9,716 bases of DNA from Aminipila sp047974845 (GTDB taxonomy: Bacteria; Bacillota; Clostridia; Peptostreptococcales; Anaerovoracaceae): the NCBI GenBank assembly GCA_047974845.1, contig JBKECQ010000054.1, positions 1 through 9,716 of the forward strand, read 5' to 3'. The position numbers and the translations under genes were made by a program. Positions 1 through 6,600 of the stretch are shown one piece after another. Position 1 is the stretch's first letter; the number at the start of each line of letters is the position of its first letter. The notes beneath the pieces were generated by a model. That model did no database searches. It saw only the letters and a program-made list of their open reading frames with translations, and had not been told where the DNA came from.

Positions 1-63
1 ACCTTCGCCATTAAGATAAGCTAAAACTACTTCTTTCTTAAATTCATAGCTATATTTAGTCAT
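1..63 (-). CDS. IS3-family transposase OrfA, N-terminal 21 codons only (partial)
   Basis: From the ATG at 63 the minus strand reads MTKYSYEFKKEVVLAYLNGE followed by G, in frame to the window edge. This is the typical beginning of the OrfA helix-turn-helix subunit of IS150-like transposases, where a Tyr/Phe-x-Phe-Lys start is followed by a Val-Val-x-x-Tyr-Leu-x-Gly-Glu-Gly segment. OrfA binds the terminal inverted repeats. In intact elements it is joined to the DDE-type OrfB by programmed frameshifting, but that part is outside the window. A GGAGG Shine-Dalgarno (complement of 75-79) sits 11 nt before the ATG and supports this start. Confidence 0.82.
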   Translation of the reverse strand, partial: MTKYSYEFKKEVVLAYLNGEG

Positions 64-83
64 AAAAATACCGACCTCCAATC

Positions 84-103
84 GTTAGATTTTTAGGTCT
101 AAC
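84..103 (-). promoter_or_regulatory. small hairpin in the transposase leader
   Basis: GTTAGA at 84-89 pairs with TCTAAC at 98-103 across an 8-nt loop. One arm belongs to the terminal inverted repeat (the GTTAGAC core), and the structure lies just upstream of the GGAGG ribosome binding site of orfA. In some insertion sequences such structures limit translation from transcripts that read in from outside. That role is inference here, and the 6-bp AT-rich stem is weak. Confidence 0.3.
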
Positions 104-120
104 TTTTTGGGGTCGGTACA
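97..120 (-). repeat. terminal inverted repeat of the IS150-group element
   Basis: The complement of 97-120 reads TGTACCGACCCCAAAAAGTT followed by AGAC. It matches the known IS150-group end in its terminal TG and its ACCCCAAAAAGTTAGAC core. The partner repeat lies outside the window, so the assignment rests on the recognised sequence and the adjacent orfA start. Confidence 0.8.
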
Positions 121-247
121 CTTAAGAAGGCTCTTCTTTGTTTTTATTTTAATAATCTTATTTGTATTTATGTTTTCACTTATAATTTTAGATATTTTAC
201 ATAATAGCTGATACCATCATGTAGTTAGCTTCCATCTATTTATTATC

Positions 248-835
248 TTATAATAGTTTATACATCATTTCTGCTAAAAATTTATGTCCATCCCGTGTTG
301 GATGTATTCCATCATAAAATGCACCTAGCGCTCCAACTCTTTCTACATATTCACTATATGCACAGTTAGTGTCTATTACCTTAATAGAATTTTCTGTGCC
401 ATACTCTTTTATAAGATTTGTAAGCTCGGTTATTTGTTCATTTACCGTTTCATAATCAACATCATCACAAACCATCCATCTGGTTTCCGCCATTTGTGGT
501 TCCACCTGCAATGGTGTTAATATAATTGGTTCAATCCCTGCCTCAATAGAAGTCTTAATTAGGTTACGAATGTTCCCCATACATTCACGAGGTAGCTCTT
601 CACCATATATAAATTCATTTGTTCCCACTAATATAACTACTTGATCTGGGGTATAGGAAATAACATCATATGCAAATCTATTTATTACTCCCCTAACGGT
701 ATCTCCATTTATGCCCTTGTTTATTACATCATTACCTGACATTTCTCTAAAAAGGCTAACAAATTCTTCATTTCTGTCATATGGAAATCCATTTATAATA
801 CTATTTCCAATAAATATAATCTTCTTTTCCTGCAT
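248..835 (-). CDS. SGNH/GDSL-family hydrolase (probable esterase/acetylhydrolase type)
   Basis: This 195-residue protein has the SGNH hydrolase blocks in order and at usual spacing. Block I is IFIGNSI with the nucleophile Ser12, and Asn replaces the common Asp in the GDS motif. Block II is GINGDT with oxyanion-hole Gly44. Block III is LVGTNEF with oxyanion Asn73. Block V is DGIHP with catalytic Asp175 and His178. The length is normal for a single-domain member. There is no signal peptide or membrane segment, so it should act in the cytoplasm. Such enzymes remove acyl or acetyl groups from lipids, sugars or polysaccharides, and the substrate cannot be read from the sequence. Its ATG shares one base with the stop codon of the upstream membrane protein gene (TAATG), which implies translational coupling. 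A GGGGGA stretch just upstream serves as a modest ribosome binding site. No terminator is obvious downstream. Confidence 0.9.
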   Translation of the reverse strand: MQEKKIIFIGNSIINGFPYDRNEEFVSLFREMSGNDVINKGINGDTVRGVINRFAYDVISYTPDQVVILVGTNEFIYGEELPRECMGNIRNLIKTSIEAGIEPIILTPLQVEPQMAETRWMVCDDVDYETVNEQITELTNLIKEYGTENSIKVIDTNCAYSEYVERVGALGAFYDGIHPTRDGHKFLAEMMYKLL

Positions 836-2454
836 TATTCCCCCATCTCATACGTATCAATTTTAAAGCTAGAGCCATCTTTTCTAATCTCATTTCTTAT
901 CTGATTTGCTCTATATGATTGCATATTAAATTCCTTAATATTTTCAGCTATACTGGTGCTTTCTTCTGGTATACTATTGTAACCTATTTTATTATACAAC
1001 ATATATCGAACTTCTTCATTTTCAATTTTTTTATAATGTTCATAAATATATGGCACTGCTCCATCAGATAAAGATAGAAGCATATTATAGTCTATCTTCT
1101 CTAGTCTGCCATTTTCATAATTTTTAATATTGTATTTTGCAATATTACCATCAATATTTCCATATGATAATATTATTACACCAATAACACCACTTGCAAT
1201 AATTATCCTAGCTGCATTAAATTCTATTATTTGTCTTGTAAATATTACAGTAAAAAATACTAGCATTAAAATCATGCACCATGAGGTGTAAATCCTCAGT
1301 TGTGTGAGTCCGTAGCTTTGAATATACATACACATTTTGCTTAGAGCAGTAACAATTAAGCCCATTGTCATTAGAGAAAGAAATGCAGTTTCTACCCTGA
1401 GCACTTTAGTAAATTTAGTTTTTCCATCTTTTTTTATAAAAATATGAGCTAGTGTAATCAGCATTAAATTTACAAAGGATACTTTACACAATTCAAAGAA
1501 CCCTCTTCTTGCATATTCAGCATATGTAAATCCCCCCGGTAATACATTATCAAATGCAGATAAAAAGTACGCCATTTGTGATATAAAAAATATAATATAG
1601 ATAATATTTAATACTGTTAGTACCGTATATATTGTTAATCGTGGGAAAAAACTTATTTCCTCCGAAAATTTTATAAGGTCTTTTTTATCCATGCTTGAAA
1701 CATTGCATTTTTTAACATTTCCATATATTAATCCAAACAGATAACTTGCAACCGGAATGCCTAATGCAAACTGAATTACGTAATCTAAAAGCGTTTCAAA
1801 AGATATAAGATTTTCAAAGTTTACAATTGTAGCTTCGAATGCAGCATCGGCACTTATTAGCTGATTTATTACAAAAATCATGAGTGGCAGTACGATGGCA
1901 ATACCTACTAAAATGTATTGTATATTTTTACTGTGCTTATTTCGTGATAAACCATATTTTAAACCATAAGAACCCTTAGCAAAATTAGAGAAAGGTATTA
2001 CAAAAGTATTATTTATTAAATCCCAAATGGTGTATATGGAAAGCTTAGACTCTATGCAATTTTTGTTACTTATTGATACCCAGTAAATAAAACATATCGA
2101 AATAAATAGTAGGTTAACTTCTTTTATCCGATAATCATCAAATAACATAAATTGTACGGAGCCAATTGCAACTATGCCTATCCAGAGCAGGCTCTCCCTG
2201 CTCTGCTTTATTTGATTTTTATTAAAATAATATAACGTGGATGTGAATAAAGCTAAGACAAATACTAAAACACCTAATCCCATATCACTAAAAAAAATTA
2301 AGTCACTGTATAGAAATCCACATATTATCATTGATATTGCAAATATAAATTCTACCATTGTGAAATTCGATGAACTCTGACCTTCCCCTATTTCTATACA
2401 ATCTCTATTTCCGTTCATTTCTAATTCCCCTGATTTTGAAAAATAATATTTCAT
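835..2454 (-). CDS. DUF4153/DUF4173-type polytopic membrane protein
   Basis: This is an integral membrane protein of 539 residues, or 543 from an alternative ATG at 2466. Numbering below is from the longer form. About ten to eleven hydrophobic segments lie near residues 37-59, 62-81, 92-109, 116-132, 183-203, 225-248, 275-303, 324-344, 358-381, 391-410 and 419-436. A soluble tail of about 105 residues follows. The family signature is recognisable: SADAAF (205-210), GGFTYAEYARRGFFEL (311-326), MYIQSYGLTQLRIYTSW (380-396) and LSDGAVP (466-472). The function of this family is unknown to me. I prefer the start at 2454 because GAGGG (complement of 2460-2464) lies 5 nt before it, whereas the ATG at 2466 has only a distant GGGA. 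Its stop codon overlaps the hydrolase start, so the two products probably work together, perhaps in envelope modification (inference). Confidence 0.82.
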   Translation of the reverse strand: MKYYFSKSGELEMNGNRDCIEIGEGQSSSNFTMVEFIFAISMIICGFLYSDLIFFSDMGLGVLVFVLALFTSTLYYFNKNQIKQSRESLLWIGIVAIGSVQFMLFDDYRIKEVNLLFISICFIYWVSISNKNCIESKLSIYTIWDLINNTFVIPFSNFAKGSYGLKYGLSRNKHSKNIQYILVGIAIVLPLMIFVINQLISADAAFEATIVNFENLISFETLLDYVIQFALGIPVASYLFGLIYGNVKKCNVSSMDKKDLIKFSEEISFFPRLTIYTVLTVLNIIYIIFFISQMAYFLSAFDNVLPGGFTYAEYARRGFFELCKVSFVNLMLITLAHIFIKKDGKTKFTKVLRVETAFLSLMTMGLIVTALSKMCMYIQSYGLTQLRIYTSWCMILMLVFFTVIFTRQIIEFNAARIIIASGVIGVIILSYGNIDGNIAKYNIKNYENGRLEKIDYNMLLSLSDGAVPYIYEHYKKIENEEVRYMLYNKIGYNSIPEESTSIAENIKEFNMQSYRANQIRNEIRKDGSSFKIDTYEMGE

Positions 2455-2459
2455 CTTTA

Positions 2460-2464
2460 CCCTC
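2460..2464 (-). promoter_or_regulatory. ribosome binding site deciding the membrane protein start
   Basis: The complement of these bases reads GAGGG and stands 5 nt before the ATG at 2454. This is good Shine-Dalgarno spacing. It falls inside the longer reading that starts at 2466, so the shorter protein is more likely. Confidence 0.55.
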
Positions 2465-2538
2465 ATTTCTCACTGATCCCTTTAAAAGTTATTAAGAGCA
2501 AACCACTGCTTATTCTACCCTTTCATCCCCTTTAATTG

Positions 2539-2566
2539 GTTATATGCCATTATTTTAGATAAACAA
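2539..2566 (-). promoter_or_regulatory. candidate promoter for the membrane protein-hydrolase operon
   Basis: On the minus strand TTGTTT (complement of 2561-2566) is followed after 16 nt by TATAAC (complement of 2539-2544). The -10 box matches consensus at 5 of 6 positions and the -35 at 3 of 6. The site lies in the 128-nt gap after the XRE gene. The spacer contains AATAATGGC (complement of 2546-2554), a motif also present at the strong upstream promoter, and a TAAGCTTA palindrome (2570-2577) sits just beyond the -35. I see no terminator between the XRE gene and this site, so read-through from upstream is also likely. Confidence 0.38.
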
Positions 2567-2582
2567 AATTAAGCTTATAGCA

Positions 2583-2789
2583 TTAATCCTTTGTATACTC
2601 TAAAATATCTCCCGGCTGGCAGTCTAATACTTTGCATATTTCTTCAAGAGTTGAAAATCTAACAGCCTTTGCTTTATTATTTTTTAGGATTGATAAGTTT
2701 GCCTGAGTTATTCCTATTTTTTCTGCCAACTCTCCTGCAGATATTTTTCTTTGTGCCATTACCACATCTAAATTAACTATTATCGCCAT
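2583..2789 (-). CDS. small XRE/Cro-type HTH regulator (YozG-like), partner of the DUF2975 protein
   Basis: This 68-residue protein is essentially one helix-turn-helix domain. ISAGELAEKIGI (16-27) forms the first HTH helix and the turn. TQANLSILKNNKAKAVRF (28-45) carries the recognition helix. STLEEICKVLDCQPGDILEY (46-65) is the standard closing part of this small XRE subfamily. It should bind DNA as a dimer in the cytoplasm, with no sensor domain of its own. The ATG is 8 nt after an AGGAGG (complement of 2798-2803) that overlaps the TAG stop of the DUF2975 gene, so the two are co-expressed. Pairing of a DUF2975 membrane protein with exactly this kind of short regulator is common in Bacillota and suggests a membrane-linked signalling or autoregulatory pair. 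Likely targets are the two promoters in this window that share ATAATGGC (inference). Confidence 0.88.
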   Translation of the reverse strand: MAIIVNLDVVMAQRKISAGELAEKIGITQANLSILKNNKAKAVRFSTLEEICKVLDCQPGDILEYTKD

Positions 2790-2801
2790 ATTGCGTTCCT
2801 C

Positions 2802-3254
2802 CTAAATGGTAAAGTCATTTTCTGCTTTTATGCAAACTGCCTGCTCAATAACATTTTTAACAACTCTTAGAATAAGCCCTATAAACCCTGCAACTGCAGC
2901 CATAAATAAAAAAAGTAGGTAATAAAAACCCGCAATAACACAAAGTATTGCTACCCCAAAGCAACACCATGAAATAATACGTAGGTATGTAACGTTTTTA
3001 TGTATGAATACTTCATCTTTCTTTATATTAGCAAGCATTCTATCCAGACTAAAGAGTGCAACAAATGCCGGTATGCAACACGCATACAAAACCATCGAAA
3101 AGGCTTTTATCCCACTATCGTCAACATAAAAATTTCCCATGGATTGATAAATACCTATTAGGTTAGGTAAAAATAAACCGCATAAGAATATTAGAATTAT
3201 AACCAGCTTAGTACATATGCAAGATAGAGTGATGGACTTATTTGAATTCCACAT
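2802..3254 (-). CDS. DUF2975 family membrane protein
   Basis: This 150-residue protein has four predicted membrane segments, near residues 12-34, 50-71, 90-110 and 111-133. Two features typical of DUF2975 are visible. One is the loop NIKKDEVFIHKNVTYLRIIS (76-95) before the third segment. The other is the C-terminal tail IKAENDFTI (142-150), which matches the family's usual ENDxTI ending. The family has no established biochemical activity. It is repeatedly found next to a small YozG-like XRE regulator, as here, and may sense the membrane or hold the regulator (inference). The start is supported by GGAGGG (complement of 3264-3269), 9 nt before the ATG. The gene is first in its transcript, behind a perfect consensus promoter with a leader of roughly 80 nt. 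Confidence 0.85.
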   Translation of the reverse strand: MWNSNKSITLSCICTKLVIILIFLCGLFLPNLIGIYQSMGNFYVDDSGIKAFSMVLYACCIPAFVALFSLDRMLANIKKDEVFIHKNVTYLRIISWCCFGVAILCVIAGFYYLLFLFMAAVAGFIGLILRVVKNVIEQAVCIKAENDFTI

Positions 3255-3276
3255 GATTGTTAACCCTCCGTTTTGT

Positions 3277-3349
3277 TATAATGGCTTATATAAATAGTTT
3301 TGCCTAACTACTTTTTTCTTTAGAACGACCTTAATTTACTGCCATTATA
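3277..3349. repeat. inverted motif pair TATAATGGC / GCCATTATA around the promoter start region
   Basis: TATAATGGC at 3277-3285 is exactly mirrored by GCCATTATA at 3341-3349, with 55 bp between. The second copy covers the -10 box of the DUF2975 promoter and the first lies in the transcribed leader. A closely related copy (GCCATTATT, 2546-2554) occurs inside the candidate promoter of the next operon. The arrangement fits paired operators for a dimeric repressor such as the XRE protein encoded downstream. The identity of the binder is inference. Confidence 0.4.
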
Positions 3350-3372
3350 TTCATATTCATTATGTTTGTCAA
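3344..3372 (-). promoter_or_regulatory. consensus sigma-A promoter of the DUF2975-XRE operon
   Basis: On the minus strand a perfect TTGACA (complement of 3367-3372) is separated by exactly 17 nt from a perfect TATAAT (complement of 3344-3349). The start of transcription should fall near 3337, about 83 nt before the DUF2975 ATG. A promoter this close to consensus is usually strong and held in check by a repressor. The motifs overlapping both boxes fit that view. Confidence 0.88.
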
Positions 3373-3415
3373 TATAATTTTATCGTTTATCAATAAATTT
3401 ATATTGTTTATCATT
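3364..3415. promoter_or_regulatory. three direct repeats at exact 21-bp spacing, candidate operator array
   Basis: GTTTGTCAAT (3364-3373), GTTTATCAAT (3385-3394) and GTTTATCATT (3406-3415) begin exactly 21 bp apart, or two helical turns, so they face the same side of the DNA. The first contains the -35 box of the DUF2975 promoter. A core of GTTNAT/GTTNGT with 21-22 bp periodicity resembles, from memory, the direct half-sites bound by LytTR-type response regulators. No LytTR protein is encoded in this window, so the binder is unknown. Confidence 0.5.
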
Positions 3416-3420
3416 GTCCA

Positions 3421-3532
3421 TAAGCTTAATGCTCTCATATTGTTTAATTGTTTCTAAGCTTAATAATCTCATATTGCTTTATTATTTCTGAGTCAATATT
3501 CTCATATTGTTTTTATTTCTGCTAAGCTTAAT
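3421..3532. repeat. 34-bp tandem repeat, about 3.3 copies
   Basis: Units begin at 3421, 3455, 3489 and 3523, a regular 34-bp step. The first two are alike at 29 of 34 positions. Each starts with TAAGCTTAAT and contains TCTCATATTG. The third has a degenerate start but keeps the TCTCATATTG core, and the fourth keeps only the TAAGCTTAAT start. Copies abut without spacers, so this is not a CRISPR array. The block sits between the large gene's terminator and the 21-bp direct repeats. Confidence 0.7.
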
Positions 3533-3572
3533 ACTTTTTGAGAATCTAACCCTAACTTTTTCATGAAATAAA

Positions 3573-3598
3573 AATAGCAAGAGCTTAATCTTGCTATT
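3573..3598 (-). terminator. intrinsic terminator of the large gene, possibly bidirectional
   Basis: AATAGCAAGA (3573-3582) pairs perfectly with TCTTGCTATT (3589-3598) around a 6-nt loop. Read on the minus strand, the stem begins 10 nt beyond the TAG of the large gene and is followed by a T-rich tract (TTTTTATTTC including the last stem bases). The plus-strand side is also T-rich (CTTTATT), so it may work weakly in the other direction. Confidence 0.82.
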
Positions 3599-3608
3599 CT
3601 TTATTAAT

Positions 3609-6600
3609 CTAAAAAACCCTATGAAGTCTATAATATTCATCCATATTGTCTATTATTATTTTTACCTCATTTGTCTTGTTTACACCACTATCATAGATAG
3701 CCGTAAACATAAATGTTACCACTTCCGGCTTTTCCCGCCCCCACTTATTTATCATTGAACTATCCCATAATATTCCCTCATATATGGACTCTTCTTTTGC
3801 ATTTTTTCTCCCTGTGTTTCTCATATTAGCTATATAAGATGTGCCCTTAATTTTGCAGGTAACCTTAGTGGGGTTGCCTGCTACTGCAGCCTGCAACATA
3901 AACTTCTCCCCGCTCCAAAATACATTTGTCCCCCTAGTCCGTGGTTTTTTGATTTCCATATAGTCATTAAATGAGATAACTTTATTTATTTCATTTTTAA
4001 ACAGGGATAAGTTATATTTCTTCCTGTTTTTATCCCACTCCTCTGTGTGATAAACTTCTCCGGTTATTTTTCCTTGGGATATGACTGTAAAACTATACGA
4101 ACCTATACCTGCTCCCGTATCGTCACGCACTGTACATACTACTTCATACTTTCCAGCTTGTGCTCTATCAGGTAATGCTCCCGTATTGGTTACAGGATAA
4201 CCTACTGCTATTGCAGGGTCAGTGGTTATTTTACCTTGAGCATCAATTGGATAGATATTCTTCTTACGGTGTGTAAAAATATGTTTCTTATCTTTATACA
4301 CCTCTGTCGTTAAATTAAGAATGTCTTTTTCCGCATCATCAATTCCTACATTAATGCTAAAATGTTCATTTTCTTTTGCTATATCCGGACTGGTGCTAAT
4401 GCCCGTCACCCACGGAGCACTAGCATTTCCTTGTACATAAAAGGTTAATTCTGCAATGTTTGACGGTTTATCATAGCTTGGATAACCACCATTAACAATA
4501 CCTCTTGATGTATCGTCATGCTCCCAATGATACACTGTATATTTACCGTCTACATAGAATCTGTCTATTGGTTTGTTTAAAGTCTTTAAGCCATTAGTTT
4601 TTGCTATTTCTATGGACTTTTCTATTGTTATTGCCTTATCAGTTATTTTCTTGCCACAGATTGAGGATATGTTACCATCTTCATCATAAATAATGGCGGC
4701 ATTTTCATTTTCCCCATCGTTGTAAGGTGTATGCGCATAAATCCAGTAAGATTGTCCCTGATTAGCCTTACTTGGGTCATTTTCATAATCGCTATAGTTA
4801 ATTCCGTACTTAATAAGTTCCCCCTTTTTATAGGTTAAAGAAAACTCTTCTTTTTCTTTTTCTATGGGGGCAATTTGAGAAATTTCAACAACTCCATTTC
4901 CTGTTTTAGTTATATTCCAGTTATCTAAATCATCATTATTTGAAAATTTATTTTTGAATACGATTCTTTTTATTCCATCTGTGGAGTCTGCTCTGCTTAT
5001 TACAAGGTTAGAAATATACTGTTCAACGTTTTTATCTCCCGTAATAAATCCTATGTAATCCCCTGCTTTAGTACTAACATCCGTCTCATATTTTTCAAGC
5101 CTTGGCGTTGCACTGTTTGCCCCTCGAATCAAATAGAAATCATCCAGTATTCCTGATGTTGTTTCATAATTAGCACCTATTATGCTTGCAGGGTCTTTGC
5201 TATCGTTAAACCTAATATCATCATCTAACTTATAACCTACAGTATTGTTTATAGGGATCTCTATGATTCTTAATCCTGTAAATATAGGTCTTGTGAGTTC
5301 AGCTTGGTTTATATCACTGTAATGACTCCAACCATCCGACCACCTATAATACTGATAGTTACCAAATTCACGGGTTGTACCATAGTTATTACTATATCCC
5401 CAAACATCGTTAGTGTTTCTCACTCTATAATATGTGCCTGCATCTACGAAAAATGAGCCTGAATCTGACCTGACATATAAATTTTTATCTGCCGGTGCTT
5501 TTATGATCATTCTAAAATGTTCGTCAATTGTATAACCACCTCTATTCCTTTTTCGAGGGTAACATTTCATCATTAAAGAAGTCCCGTCACCCCAATATAC
5601 GTTATCGTCTGGCTCATTTTCATTTCCTATAAGTTGGCAACTTCCGTCAATGCCTAAATACCCTTTTGTAATGGCCTCTTGGGCTGTTAATGATTGTAGG
5701 TTTTGTGACTGATTTAGCTTGAACATATAATTGTTTGATGTAGTAAAGCTACCTGTTATTTCTTGCTTTATATTTTGAGTATTTTTAATAGTGGAAGAAA
5801 CTACGTTTGAATTATTTATTCTTTCAAACTCACCTATTTCTATATTATGAATGATATAGTGATAATTTTGATTGTCACTTCTGCTACCTGATTTGATATT
5901 GATAGTGTGATTACCCGCAGGAAATTTAATAAACCTTTTGTTATTGTACATATTAGTATCATCTGCATAATTATCTTTACTATAACTGTCCTTACTACCT
6001 GTTCCTTGTGTATATTTTTCATAAATGTTACCATCCACTAACATTTCTAAAAAATAATTACTTGTGCCGCTTTCCTGACTAAATGTCCAGCTTACATACC
6101 CGTCATTTTTTAAATTAAACGATATTTCTAAATTGTTTCGACTTCCTGAATATGTTCCATCACTATTACTTCTGTGATTGACATATCCAAAGCCCCCATT
6201 ATACGAAAATGTCCCCGCCCCATAAAGTCCACCAGTATATTTTGCATAGGTTTTAGTTGGCATACCTCCACTTGTGAAATCTATGCGTTCTAATACCTTT
6301 TTGTACTGCATTCCGTTTTCCGTTCTAGTGGTATTTACACCATTTGCATTAGCTTCAAATGTAAGTAAGTCGTTTGAATTGGAAGTCTTTTGTATTAAGT
6401 CATATGAATATTCATATTTTGTATTTGGTTCTAACTCCAAATCCTTTAGAATTTTAGCCACATTTGCACTATTTGTTCCCTTAATTTGCATCATAGACTT
6501 TACATTTTCCCCAAGACTTTTTATATCTTTGCCTATTTCCAACAATTTATCTTTTGTTTTAGAGATAAGATAAGCATTATTGTCACTTATAAAGGTATTA

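Larger units (their letters stand above)
1..120 (-). mobile_element. IS3-family (IS150-group) insertion sequence, transposase-proximal end, cut by window edge
   Basis: Read on the minus strand, the element begins at position 120 with TGTACCGACCCCAAAAAG and continues GTTAGAC. This is the characteristic terminal inverted repeat of IS150-group elements, which start with TG and carry a GACCCCAAAAAGTTAGAC core. A short leader, a GGAGG ribosome binding site and the start of the transposase OrfA follow directly, which is the normal IS3-family layout. Only this one end is visible. The rest of the element, its other inverted repeat and the target-site duplication lie left of the window, so I cannot say whether it is intact. 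The outer boundary at position 120 is inferred from the terminal TG. Confidence 0.85.
3255..3608. other. structured 354-bp intergenic region
   Basis: No gene is visible here on either strand. Moving right to left it contains the terminator of the large gene (3573-3598), a 34-bp tandem repeat (3421-3532), three 21-bp-spaced direct repeats (3364-3415), the promoter of the DUF2975 gene (3344-3372), an inverted motif pair (3277-3285 and 3341-3349) and the DUF2975 leader. The stretch is strongly AT-rich. Confidence 0.7.

Noticed and set aside
124..150. Weak hairpin AAGAAG-GCT-CTTCTT followed by a T-rich run on the plus strand
   Set aside because: The stem is only 6 bp and would act on plus-strand transcripts, but no plus-strand gene ends here. 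On the minus strand it is not followed by a T-run, so it cannot be the hydrolase operon's terminator.
2583..2789. Antitoxin of a toxin-antitoxin pair
   Set aside because: The partner has the DUF2975 membrane signature rather than any toxin fold, and the HTH protein matches the YozG-like subfamily that accompanies DUF2975.
3255..3337. Riboswitch in the DUF2975 leader
   Set aside because: The leader is about 80 nt, AT-rich, with only a 5-bp weak hairpin and no recognisable aptamer or terminator/antiterminator pair.
3421..3532. Possible CRISPR array
   Set aside because: The 34-bp units abut directly with no unique spacers, they diverge, and no cas gene is present.
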